Assembly: GCA_001602435.1 (NCBI GenBank)
Contig: CP012156.1
Location: 124,001-188,000, forward strand
DNA length: 64,000 nt
Reading direction: 5' to 3'
Source: Hyphomonadaceae bacterium UKL13-1
Lineage (GTDB): Bacteria > Pseudomonadota > Alphaproteobacteria > Caulobacterales > Aquidulcibacteraceae
The position numbers and the translations under genes are program-made. Shown here one piece after another: positions 53,875 to 61,376 of this stretch (position 1 is its first letter; the number at the start of each line of letters is the position of its first letter). Under the pieces are notes generated by a model. The model worked only from the letters and a program-made list of their open reading frames with translations. It was not told the DNA's origin and ran no database searches.

Positions 53875-54138
53875 ATGAGGAACTTTGCTTTGGTTGCGCT
53901 GATCGCATTATTCGCGCTTTGCATACTTAACTTCGCAAGAAGCGCGAAAAGGCATGCATCAAGTGATTGGGATCATGACAGACACAAAAGAGAGAACTTG
54001 ATTAAGTTAGGATTTGATAAAAACCATATCTCTGATGAAATGAAATCGCTGATTGGGATTTTCATAGTAGACCATCGAACCCAATTACATTTTGCTGCGC
54101 TCGGGCTAATTTCGGTCTTAATAATGTGGCTTCTTTAG
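53875..54138 (+). CDS. Small membrane protein, unknown function
   Basis: About 87 residues from the ATG at 53875; GGAAGG lies 12 bases before, and a TTG at 53863 is the alternative. Two hydrophobic segments (about 3-20 and 68-87) flank a charged loop (SDWDHDRHKREN). The family is not recognised. Lower GC than core genes and its position beside an insertion sequence suggest acquired DNA. Confidence 0.55.
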   Translation: MRNFALVALIALFALCILNFARSAKRHASSDWDHDRHKRENLIKLGFDKNHISDEMKSLIGIFIVDHRTQLHFAALGLISVLIMWLL

Positions 54139-54157
54139 CTGCTTGCTTTCGAATATT

Positions 54158-54315
54158 AGCGCTTCGCGCCGAAGAGCGCAGCCCGACAGGACTGCAATAT
54201 TTCCATTGCCGCTTGCCACGGCCAAACTCACTTAGGACTGCCCCTGAACGTCCGCTTTTCGGCCACTACACCCCCAAAGCAGACCATCCGCAATCGGCCA
54301 AACCCGGCCGATAAA
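54158..54315 (+). repeat. Diverged intergenic repeat, copy B
   Basis: Same block order as copy A (51896-52055). It also holds AAAGCAGACCATCCGC at 54276-54291, found inverted at 58108-58123. Confidence 0.6.
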
Positions 54316-54433
54316 TGGTGTGCCAGACCAACCATTGGCTTTTGAGTTTGCGGACTAGTTGAACAACATCTGAGCCTGTCTGAACTGGCAATCACCTGCC
54401 AAGCAAAATTGCAACAGAATCTTGCCTTGCCGG

Positions 54434-55462
54434 CTACATTGGCAATAGTGCTCGGGCTTGGTCGTTCAATCGTGCGTGCCCTTGATGGAGGCGTGTTCTC
54501 CAACCTTCGCCACGGTCCAAAGCTTCCTCCCACACCTCAAGCAATTCGTGTTGTCGCCGGGCTTGGGTGAGGGCTTGGATTAGAATCTCTGCTTGGGTGA
54601 TGTCCTTTGCAGCTTTAATCGCACCGGGGCCTTTTCGGTCGATTGCGACGATCAGTTTATGGACTGCATAACGGGCGGGGCTGGGGACTGACACCAAAGC
54701 ACCTGAACGGTGCAACAGTGCTGCCTCGATCGGATCACGTAATAGGAAGTCTAAGAAGCGCAACGCGACTGCCCCTGTCCCGAGGCTGGGTAAAGCACTC
54801 CCACCCCGTGATGGCGCGCCGCGATTGGTCGTCAGAACATCTACGCGAAATTGGTCGGCGTTGACATAAGCAAGCGGCAGGGCGGGGTTGAAGGTGTCGG
54901 GTATGGCACGGAAACTTGGATCCACGCTTTGCAAAGCTTCCAGCAAAAGCGGGTCGATGGTGTCACCTAATGCCAGGGACACACCATAGTCCTGGGCGAG
55001 GTCTAGATCGGCAGTCCTAACGGCTGAACCGGGCAATCGCACGCCTAACAAAGGCCCATAGGCTTGAAATGCTGATGTACCGATAAGGACGCCACGCAGG
55101 CGGAATAGTCCAGCTTTCGCCAATGCGTCGACCAAGTCGCCCGTGAGTGCATCAGGCGCAAAGTAGCCTGCTGAAAGCAAAGAGCGAACAATTGAGCGTC
55201 TGGCCTTGCGGGCAACGCCTGCTGTTTTGGTTTGGGCGATTAAGTCTGCCAGCTTTGGACTATCTGGCCCTAGATAAATCTCTTTTGGTCGCCCCGTTGG
55301 CGTAGTAGGTGGTTGTGCGTACCAGTATTCACGATTTGAAAGGGTCTGTTTTCGAAAACTTGTGCCAGCGGGTAGATCGCCGACTTCTGCCAGTCGCAAT
55401 TGGTCGAGCAGCTCCGCGTAGAGCGTCTGCAGAGCAATCGGAAATGTAGCTATAGCAGTCAT
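54434..55462 (-). CDS. GSU2403-family nucleotidyltransferase-fold protein
   Basis: The 342-residue protein begins at the ATG at 55462, inside a perfect palindrome; a TTG at 55471 is the alternative. The nucleotidyltransferase core is LIGTSAFQAYGPLLGVRL with TADLDLAQDYG, giving the G-S-x-A and D-x-D metal residues. RYAVHKLIVA-like text lies near residue 265. Related folds include AbiEii toxins, but no AbiEi-type antitoxin neighbour is seen. The role is unknown; it may control its own operator. Confidence 0.8.
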   Translation of the reverse strand: MTAIATFPIALQTLYAELLDQLRLAEVGDLPAGTSFRKQTLSNREYWYAQPPTTPTGRPKEIYLGPDSPKLADLIAQTKTAGVARKARRSIVRSLLSAGYFAPDALTGDLVDALAKAGLFRLRGVLIGTSAFQAYGPLLGVRLPGSAVRTADLDLAQDYGVSLALGDTIDPLLLEALQSVDPSFRAIPDTFNPALPLAYVNADQFRVDVLTTNRGAPSRGGSALPSLGTGAVALRFLDFLLRDPIEAALLHRSGALVSVPSPARYAVHKLIVAIDRKGPGAIKAAKDITQAEILIQALTQARRQHELLEVWEEALDRGEGWRTRLHQGHARLNDQARALLPM

Positions 55463-55493
55463 TATCGGCAAATCTCACATTTTGCCGATAATG
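55460..55493. promoter_or_regulatory. Perfect 13-bp palindrome over the nucleotidyltransferase start
   Basis: CATTATCGGCAAA (55460-55472) and TTTGCCGATAATG (55481-55493) are exact inverted repeats with an 8-base spacer. The left arm includes the gene start codon. It is a strong candidate operator or translational control hairpin. Confidence 0.75.
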
Positions 55494-55532
55494 TCGATAG
55501 TTGCAGTAATCCGTCGCCGCGAGCCCCGAGTT

Positions 55533-55678
55533 CGACCTGCCAGAGGCGAGGTCGAGACGTGATGTCGGGATGCGCCCCGCGTCCCGACACTTGGAAGTCC
55601 GCCAGAGCGTGAAGGGCGGGTCAAGGTGGGCCGAGCCCCCTTCAAGAAGGTTACCTTGACGCGCCTAAACGCTCTGGC
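55533..55678. other. Cluster of three strong inverted repeats, non-coding
   Basis: In order: CGACCT/AGGTCG (55533-55554); GTCGGGA/TCCCGAC (about 55564-55588); then a nested structure with outer stem GCCAGAGCGT (55601-55610)/ACGCTCTGGC (55669-55678) and inner stem GTCAAGGT (55620-55627)/ACCTTGAC (55653-55660). The region is GC-rich and has no gene. It may encode a structured RNA or be a protein-binding or transfer site. Confidence 0.65.
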
Positions 55679-55706
55679 ACTTGGCGAAGATTGGCAATGC
55701 AAGAAC

Positions 55707-55910
55707 TTACCGCCCATATTGGCTGGTGTTGGCGAACATGCGCTCCTGCGCCCATACATCGAGTGTTGTGACGAGATATCGAACCAAGCGTGGGCCATAT
55801 TTGATGAAGGGAGGGCCTTCACCGGTGACGCGCCAGCGGTTCAGGGTGTGCTTGGAAATCTTCAAATGGGCGGCGGCATCTTCAACGGTAAGTAGTGTGT
55901 CGGTGTTCAT
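55707..55910 (-). CDS. Excisionase/AlpA-like helix-turn-helix protein
   Basis: The 67-residue protein is almost only a MerR-type HTH: LLTVEDAAAHLKISKHTLNRWRVTGEGPPFIKYG, read by its VEDAAAHLKIS and TLNRWRVTGEGP parts. Such proteins act as excisionases or small regulators of integrated elements. It may control integrase activity or neighbouring genes in this element. Confidence 0.82.
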   Translation of the reverse strand: MNTDTLLTVEDAAAHLKISKHTLNRWRVTGEGPPFIKYGPRLVRYLVTTLDVWAQERMFANTSQYGR

Positions 55911-56222
55911 GGGATAATCCTCTTTCAGGCTCTACAAGCATCGCGGAACTGCGATCTCGCAAGACCAACAGAACTCAGAAAAACCACACTAATCCAGCAT
56001 GTTCACCAAAATCGGGAAGCTCAAAAAACGGGACTTATCCACCTGATATCCACAGTTGGATCGATCTGTTTCGAAGGGTTCCAGCGCGCACCGGCGTAGC
56101 CAATCGTGACCCTCCATGCCCCATCGCCACAATACGCCTCAGAGGGGAAACTGGGGGTGCAACGGGCTAGATTAGAGGCGTCAGAAGTAAAATTTCGACG
56201 GTCTGACTGCAAAAAAGCTTGG
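55911..56222. other. Non-coding gap with two DnaA-box-like sites
   Basis: TTATCCAC at 56035-56042 and TATCCACA at 56047-56054 lie in the same direction, 12 bases apart, both close to the DnaA consensus TTATCCACA. AT-rich sequence (55965-56030) lies to the left. No gene is convincing here. It may be an element-borne replication site or chance. Confidence 0.4.
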
Positions 56223-57461
56223 CTAGGACCATAAAATGCTGACGGGTGCTGTGAAAATACGTTCGCTTACCTCTTGGACGCAATCACCGTCATGAAGAAC
56301 AATGCCAAGCTTAAATTGGTTTTGAGCTGTATCGCGTAGTTTTGTCAGACCTCTGATGTCTGCGGGTCTGATTGTTGCGCTTGCTTTGACTTCAATCCCA
56401 ATCAGATGGCCTGGAGACCGCTCTAGTACAAAGTCCACTTCCACCTGGTCCTTGTCCCGATAATGACTGATCGAGGTGTGGCGGGCAGTTAAGCTCGCAG
56501 CCTTGCGCAATTCACCAAAGACGAAGGTCTCCAACAATGGGCCAAAGAGCTGTCTGTCGCGTTCAAGTTTCGCATGATCAATATTTTGCAACGCTGCAAC
56601 CAAACCAGAATCGAAGAATTGTACCTTGGGCGCGCGCACAAGCCGCTTGAGGGCATTGGAATGCCATGCTGGGACTCGAGTTATTAGGAAAAGGCGCTCC
56701 AATAGACCAAGCCATCTTTCGATAGACTTTGCGTCTACCCTAATAGTACTCCCCAATGCTGAAAGGTTTAGCAATTGGCTTGCTCGCACAGCCAGATTGT
56801 TGACCAGTGCCAGCATCTGATCGGGCTTCGTGATAAGCGCCAACTCGCCCACATCACGCAAAGCAAGTGATTGGGCATAGGACAAGAGCCAGTCTGAACG
56901 ACGATTGGCATTGGCGCGAGCAAGCGCCTCTGGATAACCTCCAGCAAGGACAACCTCGGCTAGATTGCTGGTGGCGAACTTCGGAGTTTGACGCGTGATG
57001 AGTCCTTCAAAGGCGTTATCCAGAAACTGAGATGGTCCTGATTGAGCAAGCTCGCTCTGCGACAACGGCAACAATTCAATGGTCTCGACTCGGCCAGCCA
57101 ATGAGTCAGGCGTAACGCTTGTGCCAAATAGATCGGCCGATCCCGTGATCAGAAACCTGCCGAAGCGCTGATCTTCATCAACCGTTTGTTTGATTGCCAA
57201 GACTAAATCGGGAGCCCGTTGAATTTCGTCGATTACGGCCCGATCTAGGCGGCGGATAAAGCCGGTTGGGTCTGAGTTCGCAAATGCGCGGGTTTGGCTA
57301 TCGTCGAGGGTCAGAAACTCCAGACCTTCGCGTTTGGCTATCGCCTTAGCCAGTGTTGTTTTGCCCGATTGTCGTGGTCCCACGAGCGCGACAACACGTG
57401 TATCAGAAAGCGCGAGGTCTACTAGGTTGGCAGCGTGGCGAGAGAGAAGTTGGCTTGTCAT
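56223..57461 (-). CDS. AAA ATPase with DUF4143 domain
   Basis: The 412-residue protein has Walker A GPRQSGKTTLA (about 29-39), Walker B-like AVIDEIQRAPDL, and sensor-1 region FLITGSADLF. A C-terminal DUF4143 nuclease-like domain has HYRDKDQVEVDFVLE and GIEVKASATI, the restriction-nuclease-like D-x-E-K pattern. These proteins are widespread on mobile DNA and their role is unsettled. It appears complete. Confidence 0.9.
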   Translation of the reverse strand: MTSQLLSRHAANLVDLALSDTRVVALVGPRQSGKTTLAKAIAKREGLEFLTLDDSQTRAFANSDPTGFIRRLDRAVIDEIQRAPDLVLAIKQTVDEDQRFGRFLITGSADLFGTSVTPDSLAGRVETIELLPLSQSELAQSGPSQFLDNAFEGLITRQTPKFATSNLAEVVLAGGYPEALARANANRRSDWLLSYAQSLALRDVGELALITKPDQMLALVNNLAVRASQLLNLSALGSTIRVDAKSIERWLGLLERLFLITRVPAWHSNALKRLVRAPKVQFFDSGLVAALQNIDHAKLERDRQLFGPLLETFVFGELRKAASLTARHTSISHYRDKDQVEVDFVLERSPGHLIGIEVKASATIRPADIRGLTKLRDTAQNQFKLGIVLHDGDCVQEVSERIFTAPVSILWS

Positions 57462-57614
57462 AAGCTTGATGTCCAGGGCGGTCGCTAGAGTGCGCTGATT
57501 CTTGTAGGGACAAGTCTATACTACCGTCCAATACGGAATGAAAGTGCGTCTAATCCGGAATCATAGCCCGTCCATTCCCGCATGAAACGGCACTGTCTTA
57601 ATCAATCGAGCTAC

Positions 57615-57989
57615 CTAAGTTATTCTTTCTGCAATCCAGTCAGACAGATCCGCCCTTCTATAGCCAATGGCTCTGCCGCCCAATCGCACAAATCGCGGCC
57701 CATCTCCGCGCATCCGCCATTTCTTTAATAGGCTAAGTGAGACCGACAATAGCGACGCGGCTTCGACTGGCCGCACGACTTCAGGGGGAAGTGTCCCGAG
57801 GCTCTTGCGCGGCGGCGGTTCTACTTTGACCGGTGCGCGCGGATGCTTCGGTAAGGCATCAGGTCTAGGAAGCTGGGCAGCCGCAATGGGCAACGCTTTC
57901 ACCGCCTTTGGTTTCTGGCCGAGCGCCAAACTCTCGCCAAACAAACCAAGCTGGCGCTGATCCTCATCTGCTCTGAGCCGTCTTCCCAT
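57615..57989 (-). CDS. AlpA/excisionase-like HTH protein
   Basis: About 124 residues from the ATG at 57989; the open frame extends to 58139 without a good start. A disordered Pro/Lys-rich N-terminus precedes a C-terminal HTH (VRPVEAASLLSVSLSLLKKW, RMRGDGPRFVRLGGRAIGYR). It resembles the 55707-55910 protein. It is probably a regulator or directionality factor of the element. Confidence 0.75.
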   Translation of the reverse strand: MGRRLRADEDQRQLGLFGESLALGQKPKAVKALPIAAAQLPRPDALPKHPRAPVKVEPPPRKSLGTLPPEVVRPVEAASLLSVSLSLLKKWRMRGDGPRFVRLGGRAIGYRRADLSDWIAERIT

Positions 57990-58107
57990 TAGACATCTCC
58001 GCGTTCGGATTGGGATCGGAGCAAGTTTTGGGCCAGCTTTTGAGAGCGGCGAGCGGCGAGCCAAAGTGGCTCCAAGGAACGCGCCTAAATGACTGATGTT
58101 GGCCGAA

Positions 58108-58123
58108 AGCGGATGGTCTGCTT
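58108..58123 (-). repeat. Intergenic repeat fragment, copy C
   Basis: Inverted 16-bp identity to 54276-54291 (AAAGCAGACCATCCGC), next to a TTGGCCGAAA block; between the HTH gene and the HlyD gene. Confidence 0.6.
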
Positions 58124-58178
58124 TAGATTCGCATTTCAAAGAAAGCAGACGAAACTACTGTCCACTTAAAGCCAAAAC

Positions 58179-59642
58179 TCACCCTGCAGCGGCGCGGGCA
58201 CGGGCCGCCAAAAGCGGATCAAGCAGCCAACTCATAAAGGTGCGCTTGTCGGTGATGACGTCGGCCTTGAGAGTCATGCCGGGTTGCAGGGGGCGGTCCT
58301 TCCCGTACGCTTGGATGCCGGGGCCAGTCAGCGCCACGCGGATGCGGTAGACGGGTTCCTTGAACTCGATAGGTGCTGCGATCTCGCCTGGGCGAAGTGC
58401 CGAGCGAGCGATTTCGCGCACTTCGCCTTGGATGGCGCCGAACTGCTGAAACGGGAAGGCATCGACCATCAGGCGCACACGCTGGCCTTCGGTGATGAAG
58501 CCAGCCGCACGGGTCGGAACCAAGATTTGCGCTTCCATCGGGCTGCCTTTAGGGGCGAGATTGATCAAGGGCACGTTGGGGTTGGCCGCTTCGCCGGGGC
58601 GGATATTGAGGCTCGCCACCCGCCCAGCAACCGGGGCACGTACGACATAGCCATCTTGCACCGAAAGCTCGGTCAGCCCGGTTTCCAATTGCGTCTTGGC
58701 GCTACGCAACTGACTGGCTTCTGAGGCGCGCGCGGGTTCGAGTGCTTGGCGTTGGCGCATCAAGTCTTTGGTCTCGCCGGATCGAGAGGCGGCCAGTGTT
58801 GCGCGCTGACGAGCGATATCAGCCATTTCGGCTTGGTGGCTGGCGCGCAGGGATTGGCGCTGGCGGTCATAATCTTTAGCCTCGTCAAGGCGGGATTGGA
58901 TCTGCCGATTAAGCTCACCCACTTGGGAGCGGGCAGCAATTGTTCCCTGCGCACGCCGATCTGCCTCGGTGCTGGCCATAAAGCCTTTGGCCACCAAAGT
59001 GCGGGCTTGGCCTTCTGCGCGTTCAGAGATGGCCAATTGCCCTTGGGCGAGGTCGCGGCTGGCCTCTAGGCGGCTGGCGTCGGCACGGGCAGCAATAGCA
59101 CGATCAGCTAAGCGGGCATCATCCTGGGTAAAGCGATTGGCGCTGCCGCGTGCAGCCTCCATCAGGCGTGCATCCTCGGCACCAAAGCGGTCAAGCGTGG
59201 CGCTTGCCCGTTCTGCCAGCCTGCGGCTTTCTTCGGCAAAGCGCTGGGCGCTGGCTGCTGCCTGCAGCTCAATCTCGGTCAAGCGCGCCCGGGTCTGCGC
59301 CCGCTGCAATGGCACCACCGCCCCATCAGCGCCCGACACGTCTAACGCTAGCCGCATCAAGGGCTGGCCTTCGGCCACCATATCCCCTTGGCGCACCAGC
59401 ACAGCATCGGCCACCCCACCACGCGGCGCATAAACGGCCGACAAGCCCGCCTCTGGCGCAATCCATCCCGCCACGGTCTCCTTGCGCGCATATTGGCCGA
59501 GCGCCAGATACGCAGTGCCAATCGCGACGCTAATGACCGCCACAGTAGTGAATGCTGCCAGTCGGGCAGGCTGATGGAGCGTCACACTGCCGTAAACACG
59601 GCGGCGTTGGGCTTCAATGACGGTGGGGCGGAAGAGGGTCAT
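58179..59642 (-). CDS. HlyD/CvaA-type membrane fusion protein of a peptide exporter
   Basis: The 487-residue protein has one N-terminal membrane helix (about 27-48). A biotinyl-lipoyl-like region follows (APRGGVADAVLVRQGDMVAEGQPL, by its VRQGDMVAEGQPL core). A long alpha-helical hairpin (about 105-345) is Ala/Arg/Gln-rich, and a beta-barrel C-terminal part has PVAGRVASLNIRPGE. GGAG precedes the ATG. It would join the C39 ABC transporter to an outer-membrane channel. It shares the minus strand with the ClpP-like and double-glycine genes. Confidence 0.92.
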   Translation of the reverse strand: MTLFRPTVIEAQRRRVYGSVTLHQPARLAAFTTVAVISVAIGTAYLALGQYARKETVAGWIAPEAGLSAVYAPRGGVADAVLVRQGDMVAEGQPLMRLALDVSGADGAVVPLQRAQTRARLTEIELQAAASAQRFAEESRRLAERASATLDRFGAEDARLMEAARGSANRFTQDDARLADRAIAARADASRLEASRDLAQGQLAISERAEGQARTLVAKGFMASTEADRRAQGTIAARSQVGELNRQIQSRLDEAKDYDRQRQSLRASHQAEMADIARQRATLAASRSGETKDLMRQRQALEPARASEASQLRSAKTQLETGLTELSVQDGYVVRAPVAGRVASLNIRPGEAANPNVPLINLAPKGSPMEAQILVPTRAAGFITEGQRVRLMVDAFPFQQFGAIQGEVREIARSALRPGEIAAPIEFKEPVYRIRVALTGPGIQAYGKDRPLQPGMTLKADVITDKRTFMSWLLDPLLAARARAAAG

Positions 59643-59923
59643 TCTTTGCTCCAGTTTAGAATGTAATAGACTACTTGTGTTGCAATAATTTCAAACAATC
59701 AATGGGTATCACAAACCACAAAAATAGAATTCTTCAGAAGCCATCAATACTGTAATCCAGTCTGCCAATTTTACTATCTTTTGAGGATTTAACATTGAAT
59801 TTATTTTGGGTTTATGTTCGGATCTGCAGTGCCAAGTCTATTAGCCTAAGGCATCTGCTGAAGAAAATTCTGGAGCTATTGTCGATGCCTTTGCCAAAAA
59901 GCAGAATTAGTGACCATTATCCT

Positions 59924-60757
59924 CTAGTGAACGACTTTTGTCACTAGATTTGGTCCACAACGATCGATTTTATCGCGCGTACTTGAAGATGCCGATTTGT
60001 TAGGTCCACCTATTACAACTGCAGGAAGGACGCCCGGCTTGGTTTCACCTAGTTTCATTGCGATCAATTTCTGGCCAGATTCGTTCAGCGGACCGTTAGG
60101 CAATATATCTGCCAAAGGCGCGCCTGTAAAATCGATATTCCAAGCTTTCATATTGGCAGTAGTTGGCATCCAAATGCCGTATCTGTAAACCAAACTTTTG
60201 TTGCTTCGATCACGTGACATCTCGGTCCAGCAAATTGGTTCAAGCATAGTTCCTTGATGGATTAGCAAGTCTTCTGAAATGCCTGCCGCTCTGTATACGT
60301 TGCGTACAGGCCCATCCACCCGACTTTGGACATTCACACCTTCAGTGCCAAAACGGGGCGAAAGGTAAGCAACATCGTAGGAATCGGCATAATGGAAACC
60401 TAAAATTGAGCCATTCTCAACCGTTCTTGTAGGACTTGCCATAAAAATAAACGACATGCATGCTGAGAGGCAAAAATCATCAACTTCCACAGCAAGCCTA
60501 CGCGCTTGGATGACCGCCGCCAGTCGCGCGCTTGGTTCTGGCCATCCACCTCCGCTCCGGATGCGAATTTTAACTATTTTTTTGTCCCCATTAATTGCGC
60601 TAATTGCGTTATTAACGTTGATTTCATTCAGAACACCATCTAGGCTAATCGTTTTTTGGCTAGAAGGTGTACTATCTTGAGCTGAACACGCATTGCTTCC
60701 CAAAATGGGAATGAGAGTGGCTAGCACTATGTTGATGGAACGAACCAGACTTGCCAC
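59924..60757 (-). CDS. Exported ClpP/crotonase-fold protein
   Basis: The 277-residue protein starts at a GTG (60757) with AGGGGGTGA upstream. A signal peptide or lipobox (SNACS, about 22-25) precedes the fold. RIRSGGGWPEPSARLAAVI then CLSACMSFIFMA and GSILGFHYAD correspond to the glycine-rich strand, nucleophile Ser and catalytic His of periplasmic ClpP-like proteins (COG3904 type). The 150-residue remainder is unfamiliar. It lies between the leader-peptide gene (46 bases) and hlyD, so a maturation or immunity role is possible. Confidence 0.7.
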   Translation of the reverse strand: MASLVRSINIVLATLIPILGSNACSAQDSTPSSQKTISLDGVLNEINVNNAISAINGDKKIVKIRIRSGGGWPEPSARLAAVIQARRLAVEVDDFCLSACMSFIFMASPTRTVENGSILGFHYADSYDVAYLSPRFGTEGVNVQSRVDGPVRNVYRAAGISEDLLIHQGTMLEPICWTEMSRDRSNKSLVYRYGIWMPTTANMKAWNIDFTGAPLADILPNGPLNESGQKLIAMKLGETKPGVLPAVVIGGPNKSASSSTRDKIDRCGPNLVTKVVH

Positions 60758-60803
60758 TCTTCACCCCCTACGACTTTAATTCCAAAGCGTATTTCTAACC
60801 AAC

Positions 60804-61238
60804 CTATCTTTTAAAGGCACCCTCCCAGAACTGCTGCCTTTCGGCATCTGTGGCGGCTCCCAGCCAAAGCATGACCGCTCCACCTGCAGCCTTCCCATCT
60901 TTCAACTCTTGGACAAACTTTTTCAACTCGTCCATACTGAAGCTACGGGGAAGTTTGCTAGGATCGAACGCAAACTCAAGTGCCAGTCCTTGTTCTTTGG
61001 ATGAATCATTGCTTACCACTATACCCATGCCAACTCCGCCACCCAAATTGATCGACCCGTCTTCGTTCCGACTAAAACCAACTGCTAAGCCGTTACCCGC
61101 TACAACAGTACCGTGTATGTCTTCTCTGGTGCCTCGTCCAGTTTCCGCGGCTGGGTTGGTTGGTCTGGTTGGATTGTTCCATGGGTTCTTGATACCCCCA
61201 CTTACCACCGACAACTCGTCCATAGTCAATGCACGCAT
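60804..61238 (-). CDS. Double-glycine-leader secreted protein, candidate export substrate
   Basis: The 144-residue protein starts at the ATG at 61238 (GAAGG and GGGAG upstream). The N-terminus MRALTMDELSVVSGG fits the double-glycine leader consensus of class II bacteriocins and colicin V (LSxxELxxVxGG), with expected cleavage after Gly15. The mature 129 residues are rich in Gly, Asn and Ser (INLGGGVGMGIVVSND) and end in a charged helix (DAERQQFWEGAFKR). The divergent transporter has the C39 peptidase that cuts such leaders. It is longer than typical bacteriocins. Activity is unknown. Confidence 0.8.
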   Translation of the reverse strand: MRALTMDELSVVSGGIKNPWNNPTRPTNPAAETGRGTREDIHGTVVAGNGLAVGFSRNEDGSINLGGGVGMGIVVSNDSSKEQGLALEFAFDPSKLPRSFSMDELKKFVQELKDGKAAGGAVMLWLGAATDAERQQFWEGAFKR

Positions 61239-61376
61239 CCTTCGATCTCCCTAAACATTTTTCAAAATTACAAGATCACAAAGTGTTATCCTGCAGCCTA
61301 GTTGGCCAAGCACTAGGTTGACGGAGTCGGAACGGGCATGTCAAGTTGTGGCTAATGCAGCTGGGTTCACAATTAC

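Noticed and set aside
54434..55471. AbiE-type toxin-antitoxin pair
   Set aside because: The nucleotidyltransferase has the right type of fold, but no AbiEi-like gene lies before or after it.
59700..59900. Second short leader-peptide gene before hlyD
   Set aside because: The best minus-strand frame has about 28 codons, no ribosome-binding site and no double-glycine motif.
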